The notes: generated by a model not told the origin, from the sequence alone. 64,000 bases of DNA from Bradyrhizobium sacchari (GCF_002068095.1 NZ_LWIG01000060.1:10825-74824), one strand, 5' to 3'. Counted from the first letter of the stretch, positions 16,120-26,333 are shown. Numbers and translations: made by a program.

Positions 16120-18115
16120 CAGAATCTATGAAAGGTCTCGGGAGCTGCCGAATACATTTCTTCACGATGGTGCTGCTGTACTGGTGCAGGACGGCCGCGT
16201 AATTGCTGCGGTCGAAGAGGAGCGCCTCAACCGGGTGAAGCACTCCAACAAGTTCCCCAGCAATTCGATCCGATACTGCCTCTCTACCGCAGGAGTCGAG
16301 CTCAGCGACATCGACCGTATCGCGTTCTACGCGACTGAAGCTTACTGCAAAACCATGCTCGAGCGCCTTTCTGTTTCTCAGCCCGTTCCGTTGGACGCCA
16401 AACTGTTGCTGCGGCAACTGTTGGCACGGGAGTTCGGGGCCGAGATCGATCCGTCCCGGTTTTCCTTCGTGAATCACCACGAAGCACATGCCATGAGCGC
16501 GTTTGCCATGTCCGGGTTCGAGCAAAGTCTGGTCTTTGCGATCGACGGCGGAGGCGATTTTCTCTCAGGCTTAATGGCGGTAGGGTCTGGCACCGAAATT
16601 GCGCAGCTTGTAAGTTTCCCGGAACATAACTCCCTGGGGCTGTTCTACCTCGAAACGATCCGATATCTCGGCTACGGGATGTTCGACGAATACAAAGTGA
16701 TGGGCCTTGCACCGTATGGTGATGCCGATCGCTATCGCGAGCTCTTCGCGCAGTTCTACGAGTTGTTGGACTGCGGTGGCTATCGCGTTCACCTGGATCG
16801 AATCGGACAGGCCTTGGTGCGCAACATCCAGGTTCGGCGAAAGGGAATGCCGTTCACCCAACAGCATCGAGATGTCAGCGCGTCCCTGCAGGAAGCGTTG
16901 GAGCGGATCGTGTTTCACATCCTGCGGCACCATCGTGAAGCGACGGGCATGACACGCTTGTGCCTAGCTGGCGGGGTTGCCCATAATTGCACGCTGAACG
17001 GTAAGCTGCTTTATTCGGGGCTATTTGACGACATCTTTGTTCAACCCGCGGCGCACGACGCCGGTTGCGCACTCGGCGCTGCATTAATGGTATCAAGCGA
17101 GTTAGGCAGGCCAGCGCCGCGCGAGCGACTGCCGGACGTTTATTGGGGACCCGATCTCGGGAACGAGCAAGCCGTGGAGCTTGAGCTCAACTCATGGTCA
17201 GGCCACCTCGACATTCGACGAAGTGATGACATAGCATCCAGTGCGGCAGACTGGATGGCAAATGGCGCTGTGATCGGCTGGGTTCAGGGTCGCTCGGAGT
17301 TCGGCCCACGTGCGCTGGGTAACCGCAGCATTCTAGCGGACCCGCGGCCTGCGGAAAACAAGGACCGCATCAACGCGATGGTCAAGAAGCGCGAGGGCTA
17401 TCGCCCCTTTGCGCCATCTGTACTAGAGGAGGATGCGAGCGAGTTCTTTGAGCTCCCCGACGGCACGCGGCAGCTCCCCTTCATGAACTTCGTGGTTCGT
17501 GTGCGTGAAGCCAAGCGTAACGTGCTCGGTGCGATCACGCACGTTGATGGGACGGCTCGGCTGCAGACCGTATCGCGCAAGACAAACCCCGCCTACTGGG
17601 ATGTCATTAATGCGTTCAAGAAGCGAACGGGCATTCCGATACTTCTAAATACCTCATTTAACAACAATGCCGAGCCAATCGTGCAGTCCGTGTCAGATGC
17701 GATCACCACGTTCTTGACGACTGATCTGGACGGACTTGTTGTTGGGCCGTTCCTCGTCAGGAAGCGGCCAGCATCACTGCAGGATTGGAGTGTGCTGGGC
17801 GCGTCATTGCCGCCGTATGCATCCCTTCATCGTGTTCGCTCCCACACAGCGCCAGATCGTCAGGAAACGGTCTGCGAGATCCGCACGGGACATTCCACCC
17901 ACTCTAGTATGCGTATCTCACCTGAGCTTTTCGAGATCTTGATGCGAATCGAGGGCGAGGCGTCGCTAGGGTCGCTTTTCGACACAGGCCTGCTGGACCA
18001 GGCCAAGCGTGAAGATCTTGTGAAGGAATTGCGGCTCGTATGGGAGCTTCGGGGCGTTCGTCTGCGTCCGCTGCGCGCGGTTTGCGGTCACAATAAAGCG
18101 CAAAGCGGAACATAG
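16088..18115 (+). CDS. nolO: NolO, Nod-factor carbamoyltransferase (NodU family)
   Basis: 675 residues from ATG 16088, supported by GGAG 8 nt upstream; the ATG at 16076 is less well placed. NodU-type carbamoyltransferase with GLSGGLD at the start, FLHDGAAVLVQDGRV, the metal/phosphate-type motif FVNHHEAHAMSAFA, FAIDGGGDF, LCLAGGVAHNCTLNG, GRSEFGPRALGNRSILADPR, YRPFAPSVLEED and ILLNTSFNN. It is about 100 residues longer than NodU. NolO adds a carbamoyl group at O-3 or O-4 of the non-reducing residue in related rhizobia. One continuous frame covers what was described in B. japonicum as nolN plus nolO. Confidence 0.93.
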   Translation: MLCLGLSGGLDRIYERSRELPNTFLHDGAAVLVQDGRVIAAVEEERLNRVKHSNKFPSNSIRYCLSTAGVELSDIDRIAFYATEAYCKTMLERLSVSQPVPLDAKLLLRQLLAREFGAEIDPSRFSFVNHHEAHAMSAFAMSGFEQSLVFAIDGGGDFLSGLMAVGSGTEIAQLVSFPEHNSLGLFYLETIRYLGYGMFDEYKVMGLAPYGDADRYRELFAQFYELLDCGGYRVHLDRIGQALVRNIQVRRKGMPFTQQHRDVSASLQEALERIVFHILRHHREATGMTRLCLAGGVAHNCTLNGKLLYSGLFDDIFVQPAAHDAGCALGAALMVSSELGRPAPRERLPDVYWGPDLGNEQAVELELNSWSGHLDIRRSDDIASSAADWMANGAVIGWVQGRSEFGPRALGNRSILADPRPAENKDRINAMVKKREGYRPFAPSVLEEDASEFFELPDGTRQLPFMNFVVRVREAKRNVLGAITHVDGTARLQTVSRKTNPAYWDVINAFKKRTGIPILLNTSFNNNAEPIVQSVSDAITTFLTTDLDGLVVGPFLVRKRPASLQDWSVLGASLPPYASLHRVRSHTAPDRQETVCEIRTGHSTHSSMRISPELFEILMRIEGEASLGSLFDTGLLDQAKREDLVKELRLVWELRGVRLRPLRAVCGHNKAQSGT

Positions 18116-18281
18116 CTGTGACTCATGAGCATCGCCACGCACATGCGTGCATCTGAGGGGACCAGGCCGGCCGATGCAGAGCGGGGCATTGGGCATCGGA
18201 CTTCGGGCAGAACGATGCAACACCGCTGAAGAAAGGGCGGATCGTATTGAGAGAACACGGCCCATCACGGATAGCCCTGCT

Positions 18282-19394
18282 ATGAAGTTCTACCGACGCA
18301 GCTCGCCGGTACTGCGATTGCAGACCCTGACGTCGGGCGAGAAGATACCCGAGATGTCCGTATTGACTTCTCTTGTCCAACCAGGAGCGCGCGAAAAGGC
18401 AAGGCAGATGGTTAACGGTTCGAGCAATGAGCGGTTCGTAGTGTCCCGGCGACGTACGGGCTTTGGCGACTGTCTGTGGTCACTGGCGTCAGCCTGGCGT
18501 TTTGCAAAGCAGACAGGACGGACGCTAGCCATTGATTGGCGGGGATCGTGTTATCTTGATGAACCATTCACCAATGCCTTCCCAATCTTCTTCGAACCGG
18601 TTGAAGACATTGGCGGCGTGCCGGTAATTTGCGATGACGACATCAACGAACGGTCGTTTCCGGCACCATTCTTCCCGGCATGGTGGAACAAGCCATCTAT
18701 TGATTGCGTCTATCGCCCGGACGAGCAGATTTTCAGGGAACGCGACCAACTCGATCAACTGTTCCAAAGTCAGAGAGATAGCGACGCTAATACGGTTGTG
18801 TGTGATGCCTGCCTGATGTGGCGCTGCGATCAGGAGGCGGAGCGAGAAATCTTCCGGAGCATCAAGCCGCGACCCGAAATTCAAGCTCGGATTGATACTA
18901 TCTACCGCGAGCACTTCGAGCCGTACAGTGTGATTGGCATTCACGTCCGGCATGGCAACGGCGAAGATATTATGGGGCATGCTCCCTACTGGGCGGACGC
19001 GGAGCGCGCCTTGCGACAGGTCTGTAATGCCATCGATAAGGCCAGGGGTTTAGCCCATGCAAGGCCTGTAAGGGCGTTCCTGTGCACGGACAGCGCGGTC
19101 GTCCTTGAGCAGGTTTCCGCTATCTTCTCTGATGTTTTCGCGATCCCGAAACAGTTCCAGGCGCCCCAAGCCGGCCCATTGCACAACCCTTCCTTCGGAG
19201 CCGAGGGTGGCTTTTCTGCCCTCACCGAGATGTATCTCCTTGCGCGCTGCGACACCGTGATCCGTTTTCCCCCGACAAGCGCCTTCACGCGCTATGCGCG
19301 TCTTTTCGTCCCTCGGGTTATAGAATTCGATTTGAACGATCCCAGCCGGTTGATCCTGATTGAACAAGACTCGCAAGAATTCGTGGCTTCATGA
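18282..19394 (+). CDS. nodZ: NodZ, alpha-1,6-fucosyltransferase
   Basis: 370 residues from ATG 18282, the length I recall for Bradyrhizobium NodZ; later Met codons at about residues 25 and 43 are alternatives. Family GT23. Recognised by RFVVSRRRTGFGDCLWSLAS near the N-terminus, NERSFPAPFFPAWWNKPSID, the donor-binding VIGIHVRHGNGEDIMGHAPY and the C-terminal TVIRFPPTSAFTRYARLFVP. It transfers fucose from GDP-fucose to O-6 of the reducing-end GlcNAc, the host-range-determining decoration of Bradyrhizobium Nod factors. It lies 166 bp after nolO and is probably part of the same transcript. Confidence 0.96.
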   Translation: MKFYRRSSPVLRLQTLTSGEKIPEMSVLTSLVQPGAREKARQMVNGSSNERFVVSRRRTGFGDCLWSLASAWRFAKQTGRTLAIDWRGSCYLDEPFTNAFPIFFEPVEDIGGVPVICDDDINERSFPAPFFPAWWNKPSIDCVYRPDEQIFRERDQLDQLFQSQRDSDANTVVCDACLMWRCDQEAEREIFRSIKPRPEIQARIDTIYREHFEPYSVIGIHVRHGNGEDIMGHAPYWADAERALRQVCNAIDKARGLAHARPVRAFLCTDSAVVLEQVSAIFSDVFAIPKQFQAPQAGPLHNPSFGAEGGFSALTEMYLLARCDTVIRFPPTSAFTRYARLFVPRVIEFDLNDPSRLILIEQDSQEFVAS

Positions 19395-20046
19395 ATGTCG
19401 TAGGGCGCTTGTTCGATCTGATCGCCACTCTTTACATTCAAACGTACTGAGAGTTCTTTTCGGGCTGCAATTGTCTGCCCAACGTGACGCCTCTGCCGCG
19501 AACTTCAACCAGAGAACAGAACGATGCGGCGGCCGAATGCCTTCCGCTCAAGCGCGGCGTCGACAACAGTGGCCCTAAGGTGCCGTCGCGGCGTTAACCG
19601 ATGGAACACGTCGTCGTCTTCTTCGGGCGGCCCAGAAATCGAAGCCAAGCCGTGGTCGGCCGCGGATGAACATATCAGCACGCCGGCTCGTGGTCCGGAA
19701 TCAACCTGCTCCGCGATATTCCAGTGCTGCTCGGAAGCAGCGCAGTGCAGTGCGCGATAAATCAGGCGGCTACTAACGAATCTGACGTGCGAGGCTGGTA
19801 ACGTCAGTTTTCGAGTTTGCGTGGCTACTGGCCGTGGCCGCTATCCCCAGCGAGCGTTGAGTTCGACGAGAGGCGCTGGCCAGCCGCAGGCGCATCCCGT
19901 TATGCAATCAAGAATGCGTGCGCGGCTCGGGACCCTGTCTTGGAGAAGGCAAGTGTTGTGTGCCCGCGATGTTACGTAGCTGATGCGCCATCGCTGTCAC
20001 AAAACAAACGCGCCGCTGTCTTGAACCCGCCAAGCACTCCGCGTGC
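19395..20046. other. nodZ-fixR intergenic region, no gene seen
   Basis: About 650 bp. No frame has a start signal plus recognisable product. The fixR regulatory elements begin at 20047. Confidence 0.4.
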
Positions 20047-20061
20047 GCGACATTAGGACGC
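20047..20061 (+). promoter_or_regulatory. RegR box (upstream activating site of fixR-nifA)
   Basis: GCGACATTAGGACGC fits the RegR consensus GNG(A/G)C(A/G)TTNNGNCGC at every defined position. It is centred about 64 bp before the start predicted from the -24/-12 element, where B. japonicum RegR is known to activate fixR-nifA. Confidence 0.85.
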
Positions 20062-20091
20062 GAAACGCGCGCGGATTTTCGTGCATCGCAG

Positions 20092-20107
20092 TGGCGCAAA
20101 TCCTGCT
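20092..20107 (+). promoter_or_regulatory. -24/-12 (sigma-54) promoter of fixR-nifA
   Basis: TGGCGC-N5-CTGCT with the invariant GG-N10-GC spacing (GG 20093-20094, GC 20105-20106). Start site expected near 20118, 25 nt before the fixR GTG. In B. japonicum this promoter overlaps a second, housekeeping-type promoter that depends on RegR. Confidence 0.8.
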
Positions 20108-20142
20108 ACGTGTGCGCGGGAGCAACAGTAGAGGAGGCGGCC

Positions 20143-20979
20143 GTGGGTCTCGGTCTGCCAAATGACAATCTGAACGGACGCCCGATGCCCGAAGCACTTT
20201 TGCGGCGCCTCGTGCACGCCGATAAAGCGCGGGTTGATCGTGGAGAACCGAAGGCGATGTTGCTCACCGGGTCATCGCGCGGAATTGGCCATGCCACCGC
20301 CAAGCTGTTCTCGGAGGCAGGCTGGCGCATCATTTCTTGCGCGCGCCAACCGTTCGACGGCGAGCGATGCCCTTGGAAGGCTGGGAATGACGATCATTTC
20401 CAGATCGACCTCAGCAATCATCGAATGCTGCCGCGTGCGATCACCGAGGTCAAGAAACGCTTGGCGGGTGCGCCCTTACATGCGCTTGTGAATAATGCCG
20501 GTGTCTCGCCGAAAACGCCCACTGGCGATCGGATGACGTCGTTGACCACGTCAACCGAGACCTGGATGAGGGTGTTTCATCTTAATCTGGTGGCTCCAAT
20601 CCTGCTGGCGCAGGGTTTGTTTGATGAGCTGAGAGCAGCGTCAGGATCGATTGTGAACGTGACTTCAATCGCCGGCTCGCGGGTGCACCCATTCGCCGGT
20701 AGCGCCTATGCGACCTCGAAAGCTGCGCTCGCGAGCCTCACACGCGAACTGGCCCATGATTATGCGCCGCATGGCATTCGCGTAAATGCGATCGCGCCCG
20801 GCGAAATCAAGACCGACATGTTATCGCCCGAGACGGAAGCCCGCCTCGTGTCAAGTATCCCGCTGCGCAGAGTGGGAACCCCGGATGAAGTGGCCAAGGT
20901 CATCTTCTTCCTGTGCTCGGATGCGGCGAGCTATGTCACGGGTGCCGAGGTGCCGATCAATGGTGGGCAGCATCTGTGA
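20143..20979 (+). CDS. fixR: FixR, short-chain dehydrogenase/reductase family protein
   Basis: 278 residues from GTG 20143, chosen because GAGGAGG precedes it and the length equals FixR of B. japonicum. Rossmann motif LLTGSSRGIGHATAKLF, NNAG, the catalytic-type S (NVTSIAGS), Y-x3-K (SAYATSKAA) and RVNAIAPGEIKTDM. The conserved active-site residues are present, so it is probably a functional SDR, but its substrate is unknown and fixR mutants are reported to fix nitrogen normally. Co-transcribed with nifA, which starts 255 bp later without an obvious promoter or terminator. Confidence 0.95.
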   Translation: MGLGLPNDNLNGRPMPEALLRRLVHADKARVDRGEPKAMLLTGSSRGIGHATAKLFSEAGWRIISCARQPFDGERCPWKAGNDDHFQIDLSNHRMLPRAITEVKKRLAGAPLHALVNNAGVSPKTPTGDRMTSLTTSTETWMRVFHLNLVAPILLAQGLFDELRAASGSIVNVTSIAGSRVHPFAGSAYATSKAALASLTRELAHDYAPHGIRVNAIAPGEIKTDMLSPETEARLVSSIPLRRVGTPDEVAKVIFFLCSDAASYVTGAEVPINGGQHL

Positions 20980-21234
20980 AACGGGCGGCTCGGTGTCGGC
21001 GGCTGACTTGGGCTGCAGCAATAGCACTTATGTGCTCCGCTGACGACGCACATACAATCAACAAAAAATGAAACGAGGGCACGCTGCAAGGTTACTGTCG
21101 TGCCATGAAAAGGTGTCACGGATCGATGTCATCTCGTCAACACTTGGCGCTAGATCGAGAGTGACATGCAGAACGAAGCTCGCCAATCCCAACATGGCTC
21201 CATGGAGGATGATCAAGACAACGGAGACAGGCTC

Positions 21235-22977
21235 ATGCTGCATATTCCCTCCTCGAGCGATAGACCTGCCTCGCAACCGGAGCCGGAGCGTAAGCCCTCA
21301 GTCGAGCCGTCGCATGAGAGCGCGCTGACCGGCATCTTCGAAATATCGAAAATACTCAGCGCTCCTGGTCGGCTCGAAGTCACCCTGGCCAACGTTGTTG
21401 ATCTTCTGCAATCGTTTGTGCAGATGCGACACGGCATCGTCTCACTGTTCAACGATGACGGCATGCCAGAAATGACAGTTGGCTCCGGCTGGAGCGAAGG
21501 CAGTGACGAACGTTACCGGAGCTGCCTGCCGCAGAAAGCAATCGACCAGATCGTTGCGACAGGCAGGCCTCTTGTCCTCGAGAACGTAGCCGCCGAGCCC
21601 GCCTTCAGCGCCGCCGACCGGGAGGTGCTCGGCGCCTCCGATAATATGCCGGTATCGTTTATCGGGGTTCCGATTCGCATTGATCCGAGGGTCGTTGGTA
21701 CGCTGACGATAGATCGTGTCCAGGACGACAGTTCAAGTCTCCGGCTCGATTACGATGCGCGGCTGCTCGCCATGGTCGCCAACCTGGTGGGACAAACAGT
21801 GCAGTTACATCGCTTGTTCGCCTCCGATCGCGAACGACTGTTAGCGGAGAAAGACCGGCTGCAGAAGCAGATGTGTGAGCTTGGGCGACCCGCTCGCGAG
21901 CGCAAGAAGCTTCACGCCCACGGGATCATTGGCGACAGCCCGGCGTTGAGCGGGCTCCTCGAGAAGATTGCGGTAGTAGCCAAATCGAACAGCAGGGTTC
22001 TGTTGCGTGGCGAATCCGGTACCGGGAAAGAGCTCGTCGCCAAGGCCATTCACGAATCGTCGTCCCGCGCTAAGCGACCGTTCGTCAAGCTGAATTGCGC
22101 GGCGCTCCCTGAGACGGTCCTGGAATCTGAATTATTTGGCCATGAGAAAGGCGCCTTTACCGGTGCGGTCAGCTCGCGGAAGGGGCGCTTCGAACTTGCC
22201 GACAAAGGAACGCTATTTCTTGACGAAATCGGGGAGATCTCAGCTCCGTTCCAAGCGAAGTTGCTGCGCGTTCTGCAGGAGCAGGAGTTCGAGCGCGTCG
22301 GCAGCAACCAGACGATTAAGGTCGATGTTCGAGTTATAGCTGCGACCAACAAGAACCTTGAAGAGGCCGTGGCAAGGAGCGAGTTTCGCGCGGACCTCTA
22401 CTATCGCATTAGCGTAGTCCCCTTGCTGTTGCCGCCTCTGCGCGAAAGACGCAGCGATATTCCGCTGCTCGCCGGCGAGTTCCTCAGAAAGTTCAACAAC
22501 GAGAACGGCCGTACGCTCACCCTTGAGGCGAGTGCGATCGAGGTACTGATGAACTGTGGCTTTCCGGGAAATGTCCGCGAACTCGAAAACTGCATCGAGC
22601 GGACAGCGACGCTGTGTGCGGGATCATCGATTGTGAGAAGTGACTTTGCATGCTACCAGGACCAATGCCATTCCAAGAGGCTGTGGAAGAGCACATCGGA
22701 CGACAGGACAGGCCAGCCGGCACCGACGACCGCACAGTCCATTACTCCGCTGGGTGAAGCGGCCCCGCCGGTGCAGTCTGCCTGCGGACTGACCTCAACG
22801 ATGCCTCCTGGCACAGTTCTCGTTAGCGGTGCTAAGATGGCCGATCGCGAGCGGGTCATTGCGGCCATGGAAAAATCCGGCTGGGTGCAAGCCAAGGCAG
22901 CGCGCCTGCTCGGACTAACCCCGCGCCAAATCGGCTACGCACTGAGGAAATACGGAATCGAGATAAAGCGGTTCTGA
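21235..22977 (+). CDS. nifA: NifA, sigma-54-dependent activator of nif/fix genes
   Basis: 580 residues from ATG 21235 (GGAG just upstream; starts MLHIPSSSDRPASQPEPE as in B. japonicum NifA). N-terminal GAF domain about residues 25-190. AAA+ domain with Walker A GESGTGKE near 259, GAFTGA near 306 and Walker B GTLFLDEIGE. The interdomain linker holds the oxygen-sensing cysteines C473-x4-C478 (FACYQDQC), with further Cys just before. C-terminal Fis-type HTH (GWVQAKAARLLGLTPRQIGY). It binds TGT-N10-ACA sites under low oxygen. Distal gene of the fixR-nifA operon. Confidence 0.97.
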   Translation: MLHIPSSSDRPASQPEPERKPSVEPSHESALTGIFEISKILSAPGRLEVTLANVVDLLQSFVQMRHGIVSLFNDDGMPEMTVGSGWSEGSDERYRSCLPQKAIDQIVATGRPLVLENVAAEPAFSAADREVLGASDNMPVSFIGVPIRIDPRVVGTLTIDRVQDDSSSLRLDYDARLLAMVANLVGQTVQLHRLFASDRERLLAEKDRLQKQMCELGRPARERKKLHAHGIIGDSPALSGLLEKIAVVAKSNSRVLLRGESGTGKELVAKAIHESSSRAKRPFVKLNCAALPETVLESELFGHEKGAFTGAVSSRKGRFELADKGTLFLDEIGEISAPFQAKLLRVLQEQEFERVGSNQTIKVDVRVIAATNKNLEEAVARSEFRADLYYRISVVPLLLPPLRERRSDIPLLAGEFLRKFNNENGRTLTLEASAIEVLMNCGFPGNVRELENCIERTATLCAGSSIVRSDFACYQDQCHSKRLWKSTSDDRTGQPAPTTAQSITPLGEAAPPVQSACGLTSTMPPGTVLVSGAKMADRERVIAAMEKSGWVQAKAARLLGLTPRQIGYALRKYGIEIKRF

Positions 22978-23243
22978 ACGACCGCATCGGCGGGAACTGC
23001 TACTGCCAAGTAGATAGCTGAAGACGATCCCGACAGGCAATCTACCCAATCTGGGGGAGTGGGTGCCCCCGCACTAATGAGCGGCAATGCTTGTCTGGCC
23101 TCAATCGGTCCGATGCCCGTCGGTGATTAGCTGCAGTCATCCCGCGAGCAGATCTTGCGTCACTCGGCTGGCATACCCTGCGGAACAGCGCCGTCGGAGG
23201 CCCGACTTGTGTCGGCATCCGCTCGTCAGGAAGAGGGGCTCTA

Positions 23244-23600
23244 GGGTCCGTCGCTAATTGGCGAATTCTGATACTTTCGTACCGATCTGATTCGGCGCGG
23301 GAGACTTCGATACGCAAAGGGCTATTCTGGCTCAACGACAAGCGGTGGGCTCAGATAAAGCCGCATCTGCCCACGAACCAGCCTGGCCCGGCGTGGGATG
23401 ATATCGACATCTTATCAGCGGTATCTTTACATGCTCCAATGCGGCGCGCAGCTGGGGCGATTGCCCGCCCGACTATAGTCCGTACACGACGAGCTACAAT
23501 CGTTTCAATCGCTGGCGAAGCGCGGACATTGCAGGCGATCTTTGAAGCGCTCGCCGGCTGCGACTACAGCGCCCTTGCCGTATCCGGGCGGGGCTTCGTT
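23244..23600 (+). pseudogene. IS5-type transposase relic with left terminal repeat
   Basis: Begins with GGGTCCGTCGCTAATTGGCG, a degenerate copy of the terminal repeat also seen at 26334 and 26426. It then encodes, with frameshifts, RLRYAKGLFWLNDKRWAQIK and PHLPTNQPG. Further on, in another frame, come pieces resembling the ...CDCP-Y-P-TTIYNRFNRW... block of IS5-group transposases (visible near 23450-23520). No intact frame or right end. Confidence 0.65.
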
Positions 23601-24036
23601 CATCTCGTTTGATCCTTATGACTCTGGCGTAACGTTTTGCGGAATCGCCACGGCATGAGGTCTTCGATCCTGCTATGGGGATGCGGTTCAAGTACTTTGA
23701 GGGTCTGCTGCAGATAGATAGGAGCGTTTTGCGTTCCAAAGCCGATATGAGAAGTAGGAGAGTATATCTTGGAGGGGACGCGGAGCCCGCGCGGGGACTA
23801 CCGTTTTTGAGACGATACCGACAACGTTGGTGAGATTGTCGTGCTTGAAACGAAGTTCAGGTGCTTCTCGGCCTCGGGCGACTGGAGATTCCATCTGCTT
23901 TGATTGGCCCGCCTCTTGCAGAATTCAGGCAATTCGCAGATGCGATCTCCCATGCGACTCTTTGAGACGAGAGTCCAGCCCCTTCTTAGTTTCCGTCCAG
24001 TTCGCAAAAAACGTGGCCGGCTGACCAGTCTAGGAC
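23601..24036. other. Spacer before the peptidase gene, nothing recognised
   Basis: About 435 bp after the IS relic. No coding signal, operator or RNA structure was noticed. Confidence 0.35.
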
Positions 24037-26184
24037 ATGCCCCTAAATAAGTCGCTCCTCCTCGCCGCATCAATCTCCACGACTTGCCTGTTCTCCTCGG
24101 CGTTTCCCCATACCTTAGAGGCCAGCCTGCCGGCAGGTGACCCTTTTCTTTGGCTTGAGAAGAGGAAGGCGCCGCGCGCATTGAGGTGGGCTCGCAAAGA
24201 GACCCGTAAGACACTAGTGACGCTACAATCGGATTGGCGCTATGAGCGCTTTCGCCAGGACGCGCTCACCATCGCGAAGGCCCAAGACGACATCCCGAAG
24301 GTTTCCTTGGGATGGCGCGGCCTAGACAATTTCACCCGAGACGAGAAGCACGTGCGCGGCATCTGGCGTCGTACCACGCTTGATAGCTATCGCACCGAGG
24401 AGCCGCAATGGGAAACTATTCTAGACGTGGACGCGTTAGCTGCGAAGGAGAAAAAGAATTGGGTTTTTACCCACACAGACACCAGATGCCTACCGCCCGA
24501 AGAGCGGCTGTGCTTGGTCAAACTTTTCGATGGCAAAAAGGAAGCTGCATTTGTACGCGAATTTGACCAAGATACGAAGGCCTTCGTCAAAACCGGCTTC
24601 AATCTTCCTGAGGGAAAGCAGGATGTCGACTGGGTAGACCGCGACACTATTCTGGTTGCGCGAGATTGGGGCAAGGGGACCATGACACGTGCCGGTCATC
24701 CCTTCGTCTTGAAGGAGGTCAAGCGCTCTCAGCCGCTCGCGCAAGCACGCGAGGTGTTTCGCGGCGAACGGACCGATTATAGGGTTGAGCCGTTCGTGCT
24801 GCGAGACAGTGAGGGCGCGGTCCATGCGACCGGCGCCATACGAGTCACTAGCCGCCACGAGCGGGAGTATATACTCCGGGGGCCCAAGGGACCAATCAAG
24901 CTCCGTCTGCCCAAGCGCGCGGAGATCGGCGGCATCACCGGTGGCCGCCTGCTCATTAAACTTGATAAAGACCCTGACGAAGATTGGGCGCCGTTCGGCG
25001 GCGCCGGCTTCAGGGCCGGCTCAATAATCTCGTATGATTTGGCAGAATGGAAGCGGGATCCGCTGCATGCCAGGCCCTCGCTCGTCTTTCAGCCCGGGCC
25101 TCGACAGGAGCTCAGCCGGTACCTCATCAGCAAGAGCTTGTTGATACTCACAGTCCTCGACAATCTTCAGGGCAAGGCATTCACCTACAGGTACGACCGC
25201 GGCATTTGGCGGGTCACGTCGATCCCACTTCCAGAGAATGCGAATGTCAGCCTGTTAACCGCTTCCGATACTTCCGATCAAGTAGTGTTCGCCGTCTCCA
25301 ACTACCTCAAGCCGACGTCACTCTGGTACTTTGACGCCGAGACCGAACACCTTGAACCCTTGAAGGTCGCGCGTGAGAGCTTCAACGCGTCTAGGCATGT
25401 CGTTGAGCAACTCGAGGCGACCTCGCGCGACGGAACGCGTATTCCTTACTTTTTGGTGCGGCCCCAGAACGCTAAATTCGACGGTTCAATTCCTACTCTT
25501 CTCTACGGCTATGGCGGCTTTGGGCATGCCCTCCTGCCGTCTTATGATGGGGTCATGGGACGACTCTGGCTCGAAGAGGGCAACGCATATGTCGTAGCGA
25601 ACCTGCGCGGCGGCGGCGGGCTAGGGCCGCACTGGCACGAGGCTGCCCAGGGAGCATCGAAGCAGCGCACATGGGAGGACTTCATCGCAGTTGCGGAGGA
25701 CCTGATCAGGCGGAAGGTCACAAGTCCGCGTCGGCTGGGAGTAGTCGGCGGCAGCCAAGGAGGCCTGCTTGTCGGAGCCGCGCTGACCCGGCGCCCCGAC
25801 CTCTTCAATGCAGCGATCGCACAGGTACCCTTGTTCGACATGCTTCGGTTCACCAAGCTGCCAGTGGGCGCGCTCTGGACGGATGAATATGGCGATCCCG
25901 CCATTCCCGACCAACGCAAATGGATCCAGCGTTACTCGCCCTATCAGAAGCTGGTGCGAGGCAGAACTTATCCGGCTCCGTTCATTCTCAGCGCGACTAA
26001 CGACGACGTCGTGCATCCAGCGCACGGCCGCAAGGCAGCCGCAAGGCTACGTGCGCTTGGCCAGTCATATTTCTACTATGAAGATTTCAAGGGCGGACAT
26101 GGGCCCGCCACTCTTGTCGAATTTGCTCGCCAGCAGGCGCTCATGTACATCTATGCACATCGTCGGCTTTGTCCTGATGGGTGA
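24037..26184 (+). CDS. Secreted prolyl-oligopeptidase family serine peptidase (S9)
   Basis: 715 residues. An N-terminal signal peptide (MPLNKSLLLAASISTTCLFS with cleavage near SSAFPHTLEA) suggests the periplasm. DPFLWLEKRKAPRALRWAR is the usual start of S9A enzymes. A beta-propeller region follows, then the alpha/beta hydrolase domain with nucleophile motif VVGGSQGGLLVGAAL, the Asp in ATNDDVVHPAHG and the His in FKGGHGPA. It would cleave short peptides after proline or a related residue. It lies alone between nifA and fixA, framed by relics of one IS type. Rhizobial islands carry similar peptidases, but a symbiotic role is not established from sequence. Confidence 0.85.
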   Translation: MPLNKSLLLAASISTTCLFSSAFPHTLEASLPAGDPFLWLEKRKAPRALRWARKETRKTLVTLQSDWRYERFRQDALTIAKAQDDIPKVSLGWRGLDNFTRDEKHVRGIWRRTTLDSYRTEEPQWETILDVDALAAKEKKNWVFTHTDTRCLPPEERLCLVKLFDGKKEAAFVREFDQDTKAFVKTGFNLPEGKQDVDWVDRDTILVARDWGKGTMTRAGHPFVLKEVKRSQPLAQAREVFRGERTDYRVEPFVLRDSEGAVHATGAIRVTSRHEREYILRGPKGPIKLRLPKRAEIGGITGGRLLIKLDKDPDEDWAPFGGAGFRAGSIISYDLAEWKRDPLHARPSLVFQPGPRQELSRYLISKSLLILTVLDNLQGKAFTYRYDRGIWRVTSIPLPENANVSLLTASDTSDQVVFAVSNYLKPTSLWYFDAETEHLEPLKVARESFNASRHVVEQLEATSRDGTRIPYFLVRPQNAKFDGSIPTLLYGYGGFGHALLPSYDGVMGRLWLEEGNAYVVANLRGGGGLGPHWHEAAQGASKQRTWEDFIAVAEDLIRRKVTSPRRLGVVGGSQGGLLVGAALTRRPDLFNAAIAQVPLFDMLRFTKLPVGALWTDEYGDPAIPDQRKWIQRYSPYQKLVRGRTYPAPFILSATNDDVVHPAHGRKAAARLRALGQSYFYYEDFKGGHGPATLVEFARQQALMYIYAHRRLCPDG

Positions 26185-26333
26185 AGTGGAGCACGATCAG
26201 ATCATCAGTAATTTAGCTTCATCAGCGGACTTACATCAACTCGTGCAGCCCTCGGCAGCTTTGAGATCCTCTCAGTGGAGGCAAAGTGGCGGCCGAATGG
26301 AGAACTTTTGATATCCAGGCAGCGCATTGCAAG

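Noticed and set aside
16588..16603. TGGCAC-N5-TTGCG, a good -24/-12 match on the plus strand
   Set aside because: Lies inside nolO coding sequence with no start of a gene downstream; likely chance.
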